From the NCBI RefSeq assembly GCF_030867145.1, contig NC_134419.1:5607501-5671500 (forward strand): a DNA stretch of 64,000 nucleotides, given 5' to 3'. The position numbers were made by a program, and so were the translations under genes. Each line of letters begins with the position of its first letter. Position 1 is the stretch's first letter. Below, piece after piece: positions 27,601 to 34,297 of this stretch. The notes below the pieces were generated by a model, which saw only the letters and a list, made by a program, of their open reading frames with translations, was not told where the DNA came from and made no database searches. The DNA is from Opisthocomus hoazin. Lineage: Eukaryota; Chordata; Aves; Opisthocomiformes; Opisthocomidae.

Positions 27601-30600
27601 GGGCACACTGCTGGCTCATGGTCAGCCTGTCGTCCACCAGCACTCCCAGATCCCTCTCCACAGAGCTGCTCTCCAGCAGGTCTGCCTGAAGCCTGTACTG
27701 GTGCATGGGGTTGTTCCTCCCCAGGTGCAGGACCCTGCACTCGCCCTTGTTGAACTTCATCAGGTTCCTCTGCGCCCAACTCTCCAGCCTGTCCAGGTCT
27801 CACTGAATGGCAGCACAGCCTTCTGGTGTATGTACAGCCTTCTGGTGTCCCCCACCTGCCGGGAAGCATACTTATGCCTCTTCTGTTCCCCTCGGCACCT
27901 GCTGAACAGGAGCAGAAATCAATCTCTATTGCTAATTCACAGAGAAGCAGTGCATCTTGATGGGTTAGCAAGGGAATTTCATGACAAAGCTAGGTTTGGG
28001 ACCAAATTCACGGGGTTCAGAGGTCAGTGTCTTAATCCCCAAACCAGCCTTTATGTAATCTTTCTATTGATCCCGCATGCAGGATTAGGTGTGCTGATAC
28101 ACATAAAGTACTTTTAATAATACTTGTCCATGGGTAATGTCCCCCATGTGAGGCTCTTCGTTGTTTGCAGATACTTTATTAGAAAATCACTGTGTAGCTT
28201 TGCAACCTCCCGTAAGCTTCAGAGGGGTGTGTGTAGGGGAACATCTGTCTCAAAAGCCTACACGACAGAAATGTGTGATGAAGAGTGGCACAGACAGAGG
28301 GTCCTGATGTCCTCCTTTAATGTGCACTGCTTGCTTCTAGGGAATTTTTGTCCCGTTCATCAGCAATTTTTACTCCAAATAAACCTGGATCACTCTGTAG
28401 TTGTTGGGTCAGAGGAGGACAACTTCAAGTAACACTGAAAAGTTTAAAGCTAATCAAAAATTTGAGCTTGGATTTTATAATTAAGCACCTTTTGCTGTGT
28501 TGGTGTCTATCCTGTTGAATCCATCATTCATCCGCATGATGCTGTTAAGGCTTAAAGCCTACTGCTGAGCTGAGATCTAAGGTCTGCTGACCTTCCTTTA
28601 CGTGCTTCAGCATCTCTGGGGCTACGAGTATTGCAGCTCTCACATACTTCTGCACCTAGTGCCTCTTTAATTTAAAATCTGTTTCTCTTTTGGACAGAAC
28701 AGAAAAAGAGAAGAAATTCGGAAACTTTTTTAAGATAGAAAAATTGAAGCTGAAGAATATCAGGTTCAAGGAAAACTTCAAGTAAGAAAATGTTGGCTAT
28801 CCAACCCCTTCCCCCTCTAGACTTGAGCATGCATATTTGCAACAATTTGAGAGCAGGAGGTCTAGGAGTAAGGAATACAGCTTTATGTGCTTCTGTCAAC
28901 TCATTAGGAGCTGCTGTGGCAGATGTGGCCAATGGTCCATCTGTGCAGCTTCTCTGAAGTCTCTGGTGTCAGGAATCTGCAGGAGCTGATTCTACAGCAG
29001 TGTCCAAATTTTTGTAGGCTTTCTGCTGCCTGTGGTACCTTTGTGATACCGCAGCAAGATGCAGGTACACAAGGCAACATAGAAATATTGCTGCCCTGAA
29101 ATACCTGCTGCCCAGACCTGTGGGCCAGGATTAGGCAAAGGCTTGCTGATGTGACTCTTAAGGGTTGAGTTTTTTTATTCCAAGTACCATTTATAGTCAA
29201 GCTAGCAACATCAACTGCTGAAGAAGTTTACTATTGAGTCTGTAGTCTAATAGCTTAGGATAGAGGACATAGTATAACTTCTTATAGTGCCCTTTTGGGT
29301 ACTCTTACTTTTAAATATTCAAAATCCTGGTTAAGGTTCTATGGAAACTGCCTTTTCCTCAAGTGCACAGTAGCTGCCTGCAGAACCTGTCCTCCAGAGG
29401 TGCCAGCATGTACCTCACACTGTGCGCAGTGCCTGAAGACCAGGAAAATCCTACTTTTTCTTATTTCTTTCAAAATTCCAGATTATTCCTTTCCTCTTTT
29501 ATCTGAGGAAGGTTTGTTTTACTTAAAAGCCTTTCCACACGAGGTGCTCTGCCATGTCAGTGGCTCCTCCCTGCACTACTGCTAAATATAATTACAGAGA
29601 AGCAGCCACCAAGAACCCTTAAGAACCCATAAGAACCCACCTTCAAGAACCCTTAAAGCTCCTATGAGCATCTTAGATATCTGCAGTCGTTGTCACATCT
29701 AAATTCCTGGACAACCTGTGATATTGGCAGATTACAAGGAGGGAATTACTACTGACTACTGCTACGAACTGTCCATCAACCCTCTAACTATTGGGAATGG
29801 GTGTAGGGGTGGTCAGGAGGAGGGTGCTTTTGCTGATTTGGACTGTTCTTTGGATGCAGCATAGACCTTTCATACCCTGATTGGTAAACAAATGGCTTTT
29901 CTTACTGCCAGAGGACCGAGATCTTTATTTAGCAAGGGCTGCAATTCTGGTAAACGCTGTTGGTGTCTCAGAGCCCATGCACCTAGAGCTGCCTCCATCA
30001 ACACCGTAGCAAGTGCTGCGTGCTGCCAGCTTGTCGGTGCTCATGGGTTTTTGGGCGATGCTGATGTGCAAACGTGTTTCTAAAAGCCTCTTTCTATCTG
30101 CAGGTTGGTTTCCATTTTAATACCAAATTTAGGTAAGCAACAAACATGGCAGTTGGGGATTTGTGTGTGTGTTTGAAGAGGCAGATGTGTTGTGCTATGG
30201 AAAGCCGACTGTAGGCATCGTGCCTTCCTCAAAATCATGTAATGTGGCAGTGTTAACTTTGAAGACTTGATAAGGATTTGTGCTTCAATTGAGGGTGGGT
30301 ATTTTGTTTATTTTGGGGTGGTTTTCTTTGAAGGAGACCATTCCTCTTGCAGATCTGTAATGTATTTAGGAAGGCGATGTGTGAAGCAGTCCATGCTGAG
30401 CCACTGCTTCCGGGCTGCTGGTGGTGTTTAAAGCCGACTGTGCTCCAGCAGCTCTCTGTAAAACTTTGCGGCTTATTGCTGCCTGCTGGAGGGATAAGTT
30501 CATGCCTTGTGTAAATGGGGGTAGATGCAAAAACTGTCCCCACTGATCAAGCCTTGAGAAGGTGCTGGAGTGAGCATACTCATGCTCTTGGGATGGAAAC

Positions 30601-33600
30601 CCTGTCTGGGCTGGCTGCAGTGTGAAGCTGCTGATGCTCCCTGGAGCTGGATGGCCAAGCCCATCCTGAAAACTGACCACAAACACACCTAACGAACTTA
30701 AGCATCCTGTCTTGTGCTGGAGTTTTGGCCAGGTGTCAGAGTCCCAAGAATCTTCCTTTCGCATTGCCTTGGCCGCTTTGGGTTGAGCTGTCAGCAGCAG
30801 CCCCAGTTTTCCTCTGCAATACATCACTTTGAGTACTGGACTCTGAATGACATCTCCTAATAATTTTCTCTGCTGTGTTTCGGTTGACAGCAGCTGTCTC
30901 CCAGGAGGACACGGTGTACGATGATGCCGAGGTGGGGCAGAGAGAGCCAAGGTGAGGAGGGTGCCCTCTCCTGGGGCTGGCCCCAGGCCACAGAGATGTT
31001 CCTCTTGGCACAAACCTGTGCCCTGGGGAGCCTGCGGTACCGCAAGCCACCAAGGGTCATGAGCTGGTCAGGACTGAGTCCTCTGGAGACAGTCCAGGTG
31101 CCCTCTCCATGTGTGTTTAATTTGGCAAATAGCATCCCACAAAATGTTTCTTCAATGTTACCTGGTTAGTGCCAGAGACGTGAAAAGGAGAGAGCTGCTC
31201 CCTGAAACACGTGAAAATTCAGATAGTTTTCCTAAGGAAGGAAAACTCCGGCTCCCAGACCTGATAATCAGCCCCATCCTGGCAAGCTCCTTGTCAGAAA
31301 AATTACTGTTAATAGGAACAGCATGTCTCGATGTCTTGCTGCCAGATGATTGTGGCGGCAGCGCGTGCTGGTATAAATCGCAGCAAGTGTTTGCGTTGCA
31401 GTGGTGGTTGTGGGGGGATGCAGAGAGAAAAATCACTACTTTGTAGGTACAAGGGTTTGGGGAGGGGACACAGTCTGCTGGAAAAAAACTTGAATTTCTG
31501 TGTGGCTCTTTCCCTTCCTCTCAGAGAGAAGGACGAGAAGTACAAAACCTGGATGCCAAAACTTCTGATGGCAAAAGAGGATAAGGACCAAAGGAAAAGC
31601 AGCGATCGTGTGGAGAGGTCTTGATTTTCATTCTGTGTTTTCCCATGTTGTCTAACTTTGTACGTGGATCTCTTCGGTCACTTGCAGGAGTGGGATGCCC
31701 CTGATAGCACAAGCATTTTTGTGTTTGGCTGCTGCTCCAGGGTCCTTTGTCTTTGAACCCAGCTTTCAGGAAACTTTGCAGAAAATATCTTGAGGGCAAA
31801 GGAAACTCTTAGATCTGAGCTGTATGCAAGCGGGAGATACCCTGAGAGTCTCATCCTGAAGTTGTATCACATCTTCCCACTTAGCTGAGACAAAAAGGTG
31901 CTAATTGCTGTATATTTGGCTGCTTTTCTGCCATGTTAAGTCCCATTCCTCCTTTAATTGTGCCTTGATTAAATATATGATCTCTGTGGAGCAGCTATTG
32001 CTATTCTGGCCAAAGCACTTTGTTTAGAAGCCCTGTACGCGGCGTAGGAGCTGCCTGCGTGCTCCCCTTGCCCTTATCTTAAAGTATTGACTTTCTGGGT
32101 CTTCTTTTTCCAGCTGGGTTTATTGCATTGTCTCTTGCTGTACCATCTGTGCATAAAAGCAAAAATAAAACTTTTTGTGACCAGTGCCGCAAAAATTTGT
32201 GTGGAAGTGGAAGCTTCCATTTCCCTTTCAAATCAGAAAAGCGTGCACAGCAATGAACTTCGTCCTGACCCAATACCTAGGACTTCAGATGAATGCAAAC
32301 CAGAGATCTATTTTCTGGGTTCTCACCACAGAGCTCCTGCATGGGGTTGCTCCAACACCGGGTGTTGTTTTGTGCAAAACCATCTGTATAATTTTACAGA
32401 CTGTCAGGAAGGCGATGCGATTCCATCCATTCCTTGCAGATCACAGGTCCCACAGGCTGAGACTGCCAAGCAGGATTCTCTGCACAGCTTAGAAGTCCCT
32501 AATTTCAGCTCTTGTTTCCCCTCCTCTTAATTTTAAGTGCATGAAAGTTAGCCAAGGGTGAATAATTTACTGCAAGTGGGTGTTTTTTGTTTCGCTGGTT
32601 GTTTTTTCCCATCATAGTTTTAAAATGAAAGAGTGGCATCTCCATTCCCAGGGAATGCCCCAGCATGAACAGCCATTGCTCCCCTTCAGCCGGTTAGAAG
32701 AGCTTGTTTTTCACCTTACAGCGCCACATAAATGTCTGCTTGGGTGACTTTCTCCTCCATATGCTAAAAAAGCAACAAAAATTTGGAGAGCTGTGTCAAG
32801 CCCCACTTCCATAAATGACTCAGGGTGAGACTTCTCTGGGGACCCTTTATGTCTGAATATAAATAAAAGCAGAAGACAAACTGCTGGGGGAGAAGTGAAT
32901 TGTTGACTTCTATAAAAACACAACTGATTTGAAACACTTGATAGAGAGTTTGTTTGTTCCCACACTGCTTACAGAGAAAACACGGTTATTCCAAATGGCG
33001 ATACAAAAATGGCTCAAGTTACGCTCACCAACAGATCCGAGTTGTATATTCATCCTTTTATGAAAAACAGCGATATGAATGGTGTGCCTTGCCCTTCCAA
33101 GAGCTCATTGCAGACAAGGCTGGAGTTGCATTTCACAATGTGCCAGGGGTTATTTAAATGGACCTCAGAAGTGACCTTATAAATGCTCAGGGGACCTTAT
33201 AAATGCCTATAAATATCTTAAGGGTGGGTGTCAGGAGGATGGGGCCAGATTCTTTTCAGGGGTGCCCAGCGACAGGACAAGGGGCAATGGGCACAAACTG
33301 AAGCATAGGAAGTTCCGTCTGAACATGAGGAAGAACTTCTTCACTCTGAGGGTGACGGAGCCCTGGCCCAGGCTGCCCAGGGAGGTTGTGGAGTCTCCTT
33401 CTCTGGAGATATTCAAGCCCCGCCTCGACAAGGTCCTGTGCAGCCTGCTGTAGGTGACCCTGCTTCGGCGGGGGGGGTTGGACTAGATGACCCACAGAGG
33501 TCCCTTCCAACCCCTACCATTCTGTGATTCTGTGATGTGCATGTGTGTCTCTCTCCCGGTGCAGAAATATCTTCAAAGTCAAGAAAAGCAATGCAGAAAA

Positions 33601-34297
33601 AAGCAAGAAGATGGAAAAGGAAGAGAAGATTTTTAGAGAAACATTTATGGTATGTGTCTTTTTAGAGAACTAGTTGTGTCAGAGGAGGAAAGCAGCTACG
33701 TGTCATGCTGAAAAGATGCACGATGGAAAGTTGTTGGTCCTTAGCTATGCTGGGAGAGATGTCCCACTGACCTGCTGCCTGCTCCCCTAACCTGCAATCT
33801 TCATCAGGGATGTTGCTGGGGTTTTTTTCCCCCTCTTGAGCCCCAAACAAAGCCTCACAACCCATCCTGAAATCTCTTCTCTCCATCCCTCCCCACTGCC
33901 CTTAAAATCATTGTACACGAGTGTACAATAACTTGCGGTTTTCTTTCTTTTCCGCAGTACGATAAGGAGATCAATGTCATCAACACAGCCACGGCCGAGT
34001 GCTCGGTCCCCAGTAAGAGGAGAGTTGATCTCCCACTCACAGCTGGAGAACAGCTGGACGTTATCGATGTCACGGAGGGCAGCGCAGTGATTTGCCGCAA
34101 TTCGGAGGGCAGATGTAAGTTCGCAGAAAGTCTTTGGCACGGGTGGTGACTTTGCAATCCAGTTTTGAGGGGCAAGCAACAGTACGTTCTTTGTGCTTAG
34201 CCACTGTGCCTGTGTTTGCTCAGGAGTTTATTAATTTGCTTCTTTTTTCCCCCCTTCTCTCAGATGGTTATGTTCTAGTGGAGCATTTGAACTTCAG
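9625..34297 (+). CDS. FYB2: FYB2, FYN-binding protein 2 (19 recognised coding exons)
   Basis: Adaptor protein of the ADAP/FYB family, known in mammals to act in T-cell receptor signalling by docking SH2-domain proteins. Coding segments: 9625-9633, 13544-14324, 15321-15515, 16596-16629, 19385-19473, 20241-20269, 21535-21566, 22434-22518, 22868-23021, 25206-25332, 25432-25475, 25780-25843, 28698-28781, 30104-30132, 30891-30951, 31525-31617, 33565-33649, 33958-34114, 34264-34297. All junction phases agree and the sum is 728 codons plus two bases, close to the mammalian length as I recall it. Visible parts: N-terminal [10 protein letters not shown] motif, proline-rich segment [12 protein letters not shown] (exon 3), tyrosine motifs [16 protein letters not shown] and TVYDDAEV, basic/acidic helical stretches, and a C-terminal helical SH3 domain (about residues 666-728). 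The final exon is unresolved (see findings). Identification rests on remembered human FYB2, especially the YDD motifs and hSH3. The gene converges with PRKAA2. Confidence 0.9.
11241..11252. repeat. poly-G tract
   Basis: A run of twelve G residues followed by further G-rich sequence, just upstream of a CR1 fragment in FYB2 intron 1. It is a potential site of polymorphism or base-calling error. Confidence 0.9.
11310..11766 (-). mobile_element. CR1 LINE fragment, antisense to FYB2
   Basis: Reverse-oriented CR1 3' fragment. It begins at the tail end with CACAGAATCACAGCATGG, then the GGTTGGAAGGGACCTCTGTG block, and runs back through ORF2 C-terminal coding sequence ([20 protein letters not shown] on the minus strand) to a truncation at CTGGACTCTCTCCAG. 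It lies in FYB2 intron 1. The ORF is interrupted upstream of the conserved block, so it is a decayed copy. Confidence 0.95.
13544..14324 (+). CDS. FYB2: FYB2 coding exon 2 (large N-terminal exon)
   Basis: The acceptor CTCCTCCCAG precedes GAAGGTGTGACTGAT; the donor is AAAG|GTATAG. The exon encodes residues 4-263 and ends in phase 1, matching exon 3. It starts [16 protein letters not shown], the family N-terminal motif, then is Pro/Ser/Lys-rich and probably disordered, with [13 protein letters not shown] corresponding to the KSWEN segment of human FYB2. A strong internal GTAAGT donor lies at 14024 but is out of phase with exon 3. Confidence 0.88.
14354..14390. repeat. (AT)n with GAGCATAT repeat
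   Basis: Short AT dinucleotide tract flanked by three copies of GAGCATAT-like sequence, just inside FYB2 intron 2 about 30 bases past the donor. It is an ordinary microsatellite. Confidence 0.8.
15321..15515 (+). CDS. FYB2: FYB2 coding exon 3 (proline-rich)
   Basis: Acceptor TCTTGGGCAG, donor CAA|GTAAGA; phase 1 at both ends; residues 264-328. It contains [20 protein letters not shown], a polyproline segment matching the LGPPPPKPSRPP segment of the human protein and a likely SH3-domain ligand. The intron before it (14325-15320) shows no other feature beyond the AT repeat. Confidence 0.9.
16596..16629 (+). CDS. FYB2: FYB2 coding exon 4 (34 nt)
   Basis: Acceptor TGTGTGCAG, donor GGAAG|GTGAGC. 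It enters in phase 1 and leaves in phase 2, encoding [11 protein letters not shown]. Short, but both splice sites are good and the phases fit exons 3 and 5. Confidence 0.8.
16630..19384 (+). other. FYB2: FYB2 intron 4
   Basis: A 2.75 kb intron. I see no repeat or coding exon. Several open frames (for example 18212-18526 and 18609-19007) have no recognisable protein content and no fitting splice phases. Confidence 0.55.
19385..19473 (+). CDS. FYB2: FYB2 coding exon 5
   Basis: Acceptor TCATCTTCTCAG, donor GAAG|GTACTT; enters phase 2, leaves phase 1; residues 340-369. It encodes [20 protein letters not shown], matching the NAEFEEPHNYEATISYL region of human FYB2. The YNYEE stretch is a possible phosphotyrosine site. 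Confidence 0.88.
20241..20269 (+). CDS. FYB2: FYB2 coding exon 6 (29 nt)
   Basis: Acceptor TCTTTTCTAG, donor AAT|GTAAGT; phase 1 to phase 0. It encodes [11 protein letters not shown] tiny exon supported by strong splice sites and a continuous frame. Confidence 0.8.
21535..21566 (+). CDS. FYB2: FYB2 coding exon 7 (32 nt)
   Basis: Acceptor CTTTATTCTAG, donor CCAG|GTAATT; phase 0 to phase 2. It encodes [10 protein letters not shown], corresponding to the QKPWKNFLYPEPSAK segment of the human protein. Confidence 0.8.
22363..22380. repeat. (CTGT)n microsatellite
   Basis: Four to five copies of CTGT, 54 bases before the FYB2 exon 8 acceptor. It is a short pyrimidine-rich simple repeat with no assigned function. 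Confidence 0.8.
22434..22518 (+). CDS. FYB2: FYB2 coding exon 8 (charged helix)
   Basis: Acceptor GAAACTTTCAG, donor CAAG|GTATCG; phase 2 to 0; residues 390-418. It encodes a Glu/Lys-dense stretch with [19 protein letters not shown], probably a single charged helix, parallel to the EKEMKEKEP region in human FYB2. Confidence 0.85.
22868..23021 (+). CDS. FYB2: FYB2 coding exon 9
   Basis: Acceptor GATCTCAG, donor CTCT|GTGAGT; phase 0 to 1; residues 419-469. It encodes a hydrophilic linker including [17 protein letters not shown], which resembles the RHPQGHCGHLEV segment recalled for human. Low complexity and weakly conserved; accepted mainly on phase and splice quality. Confidence 0.8.
23022..24658 (+). 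other. FYB2: FYB2 intron 9, unique part
   Basis: About 1.6 kb without recognised exons or repeats before the CR1 copy at 24659. Nothing else seen. Confidence 0.55.
24659..25108 (+). mobile_element. CR1 LINE fragment, sense in FYB2 intron 9
   Basis: 5'-truncated CR1 in the same orientation as FYB2. It encodes an uninterrupted ORF2 C-terminus ([15 protein letters not shown] through [12 protein letters not shown], stop at 25016-25018), followed by the conserved 3' UTR and three ATTCTGTG tail units. The preserved frame and near-identity with the copy at 8213 suggest a young member. Its 3' end lies about 97 bases before the exon 10 acceptor. Confidence 0.95.
25206..25332 (+). CDS. FYB2: FYB2 coding exon 10 (YDDV motif)
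   Basis: Acceptor CTCATTTCCAG, donor GACT|GTGAGT; phase 1 to 2; residues 470-511. It encodes [12 protein letters not shown] and then EYIYDDVEE, the acidic tyrosine motif typical of FYB proteins and a predicted SH2-docking site. It matches EEIYDDVEY in human. Confidence 0.92.
25432..25475 (+). CDS. FYB2: FYB2 coding exon 11 (NAGNAG acceptor)
   Basis: Acceptor CTTTTAG followed directly by CAG, a tandem NAGNAG site: the exon may start at 25432 or 25435 with loss of one Ser. Donor AGCA|GTAAGT. Phase 2 to 1; encodes a Ser-rich linker ([14 protein letters not shown]). Confidence 0.82.
25780..25843 (+). CDS. FYB2: FYB2 coding exon 12 (YEDV motif)
   Basis: Acceptor GAGTTTCAG, donor TGGA|GTAAGT; phase 1 to 2; residues 527-547. 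It encodes [15 protein letters not shown], matching the ELYEDVYKT motif of human FYB2, a second predicted phosphotyrosine docking site. Confidence 0.9.
25844..28697 (+). other. FYB2: FYB2 intron 12
   Basis: A 2.85 kb intron holding an antisense CR1 at 26991-27845. No other exon recognised. Confidence 0.6.
26991..27845 (-). mobile_element. longer CR1 LINE fragment, antisense in FYB2 intron 12
   Basis: Reverse-oriented CR1, the longest copy in the window. From the tail (GAATCACAGAATGG) it reads back through the ORF2 C-terminus ([23 protein letters not shown]) and further into RT-region sequence: the minus frame 27482-27760 contains [18 protein letters not shown] and [19 protein letters not shown], classic residues of CR1/L2-type reverse transcriptases. 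A frame break separates the two parts, so it is decayed. The upstream edge near 27845 is approximate; the phrase CAGCCTTCTGGTGT is duplicated there. Confidence 0.93.
28698..28781 (+). CDS. FYB2: FYB2 coding exon 13 (basic helix)
   Basis: Acceptor TTTTGGACAG, donor TTCAA|GTAAGA; phase 2 to 2; residues 548-575. It encodes [20 protein letters not shown], matching the LQQFFKKEKDRFKIKKTKSKEN segment in human. Only one frame is open and it agrees with both neighbours. Confidence 0.88.
28782..30103 (+). other. FYB2: FYB2 intron 13
   Basis: A 1.3 kb intron. It contains a short tandem repeat near 29611-29656. No other feature recognised. Confidence 0.55.
29611..29656. repeat. AAGAACCCTTA short tandem repeat
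   Basis: Four imperfect copies of AAGAACCC(T/A)TA spaced 10-15 bases apart in FYB2 intron 13. Short, local and of no evident function. Confidence 0.75.
30104..30132 (+). CDS. FYB2: FYB2 coding exon 14 (29 nt)
   Basis: Acceptor TCTATCTGCAG, donor TTAG|GTAAGC; phase 2 to 1. It encodes LVSILIPNL, the counterpart of FSILLPDLEL in human FYB2. Without this microexon exon 13 cannot be joined to exon 15 in frame. Confidence 0.85.
30891..30951 (+). CDS. FYB2: FYB2 coding exon 15 (YDDA motif)
   Basis: Acceptor GGTTGACAG followed by CAG, a second NAGNAG site (start 30891 or 30894). Donor CCAAG|GTGAGG; phase 1 to 2; residues 586-605. It encodes [18 protein letters not shown], matching SQEVIIYDDVDLSEKE in human; the third acidic tyrosine motif. 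Confidence 0.9.
31525..31617 (+). CDS. FYB2: FYB2 coding exon 16
   Basis: Acceptor TTCCTCTCAG, phase 2 at both ends; residues 606-636. It encodes [20 protein letters not shown], clearly the DEDKLKMWKPKFLTPKEKK segment of human FYB2. The donor GAGAG|GTCTTG is weak at positions +3 to +6, so this boundary is less certain than the coding content. Confidence 0.87.
31618..33564 (+). other. FYB2: FYB2 intron 16
   Basis: A 1.95 kb intron ending in a sense CR1 copy (33170-33536). I see no further exon in it. Confidence 0.6.
33170..33536 (+). mobile_element. CR1 LINE fragment abutting FYB2 exon 17 acceptor
   Basis: 5'-truncated CR1 in FYB2 orientation. ORF2 C-terminal coding remnants ([23 protein letters not shown]) are followed by the conserved 3' UTR and an ATTCTGTG tail ending at about 33536, only 28 bases before the exon 17 splice acceptor. 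A 14-base direct duplication of GACCTTATAAATGC (33172 and 33193) sits at the truncated 5' edge. Confidence 0.94.
33565..33649 (+). CDS. FYB2: FYB2 coding exon 17
   Basis: Acceptor CTCTCTCCCGGTGCAG, donor TTATG|GTATGT; phase 2 to 0; residues 637-665. It encodes [20 protein letters not shown] then KIFRETFM, matching RNFFKTKKQNLEKNRMKREE of human; a basic/acidic helix leading into the hSH3 domain. Confidence 0.92.
33958..34114 (+). CDS. FYB2: FYB2 coding exon 18 (helical SH3 core)
   Basis: Acceptor TTTCTTTTCCGCAG, donor CAGAT|GTAAGT; phase 0 to 1; residues 666-717. It starts [14 protein letters not shown] and continues through [18 protein letters not shown] to VICRNSEGR. This is the helically extended SH3 fold of ADAP/FYB proteins, known to bind acidic lipids rather than classic PxxP ligands. 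It is the most conserved part of the gene. Confidence 0.95.
34264..34297 (+). CDS. FYB2: FYB2 coding exon 19 (end of hSH3)
   Basis: Acceptor CTTCTCTCAG, phase 1 in. It encodes [11 protein letters not shown], the last strand of the hSH3 domain, equal to YGYVLIEHLDF in human. The exon either splices at CAG|GTAAAC in phase 2 to a short terminal exon, or is read through: the donor itself forms the codons AGG TAA, giving a stop at 34298-34300. Confidence 0.88.
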
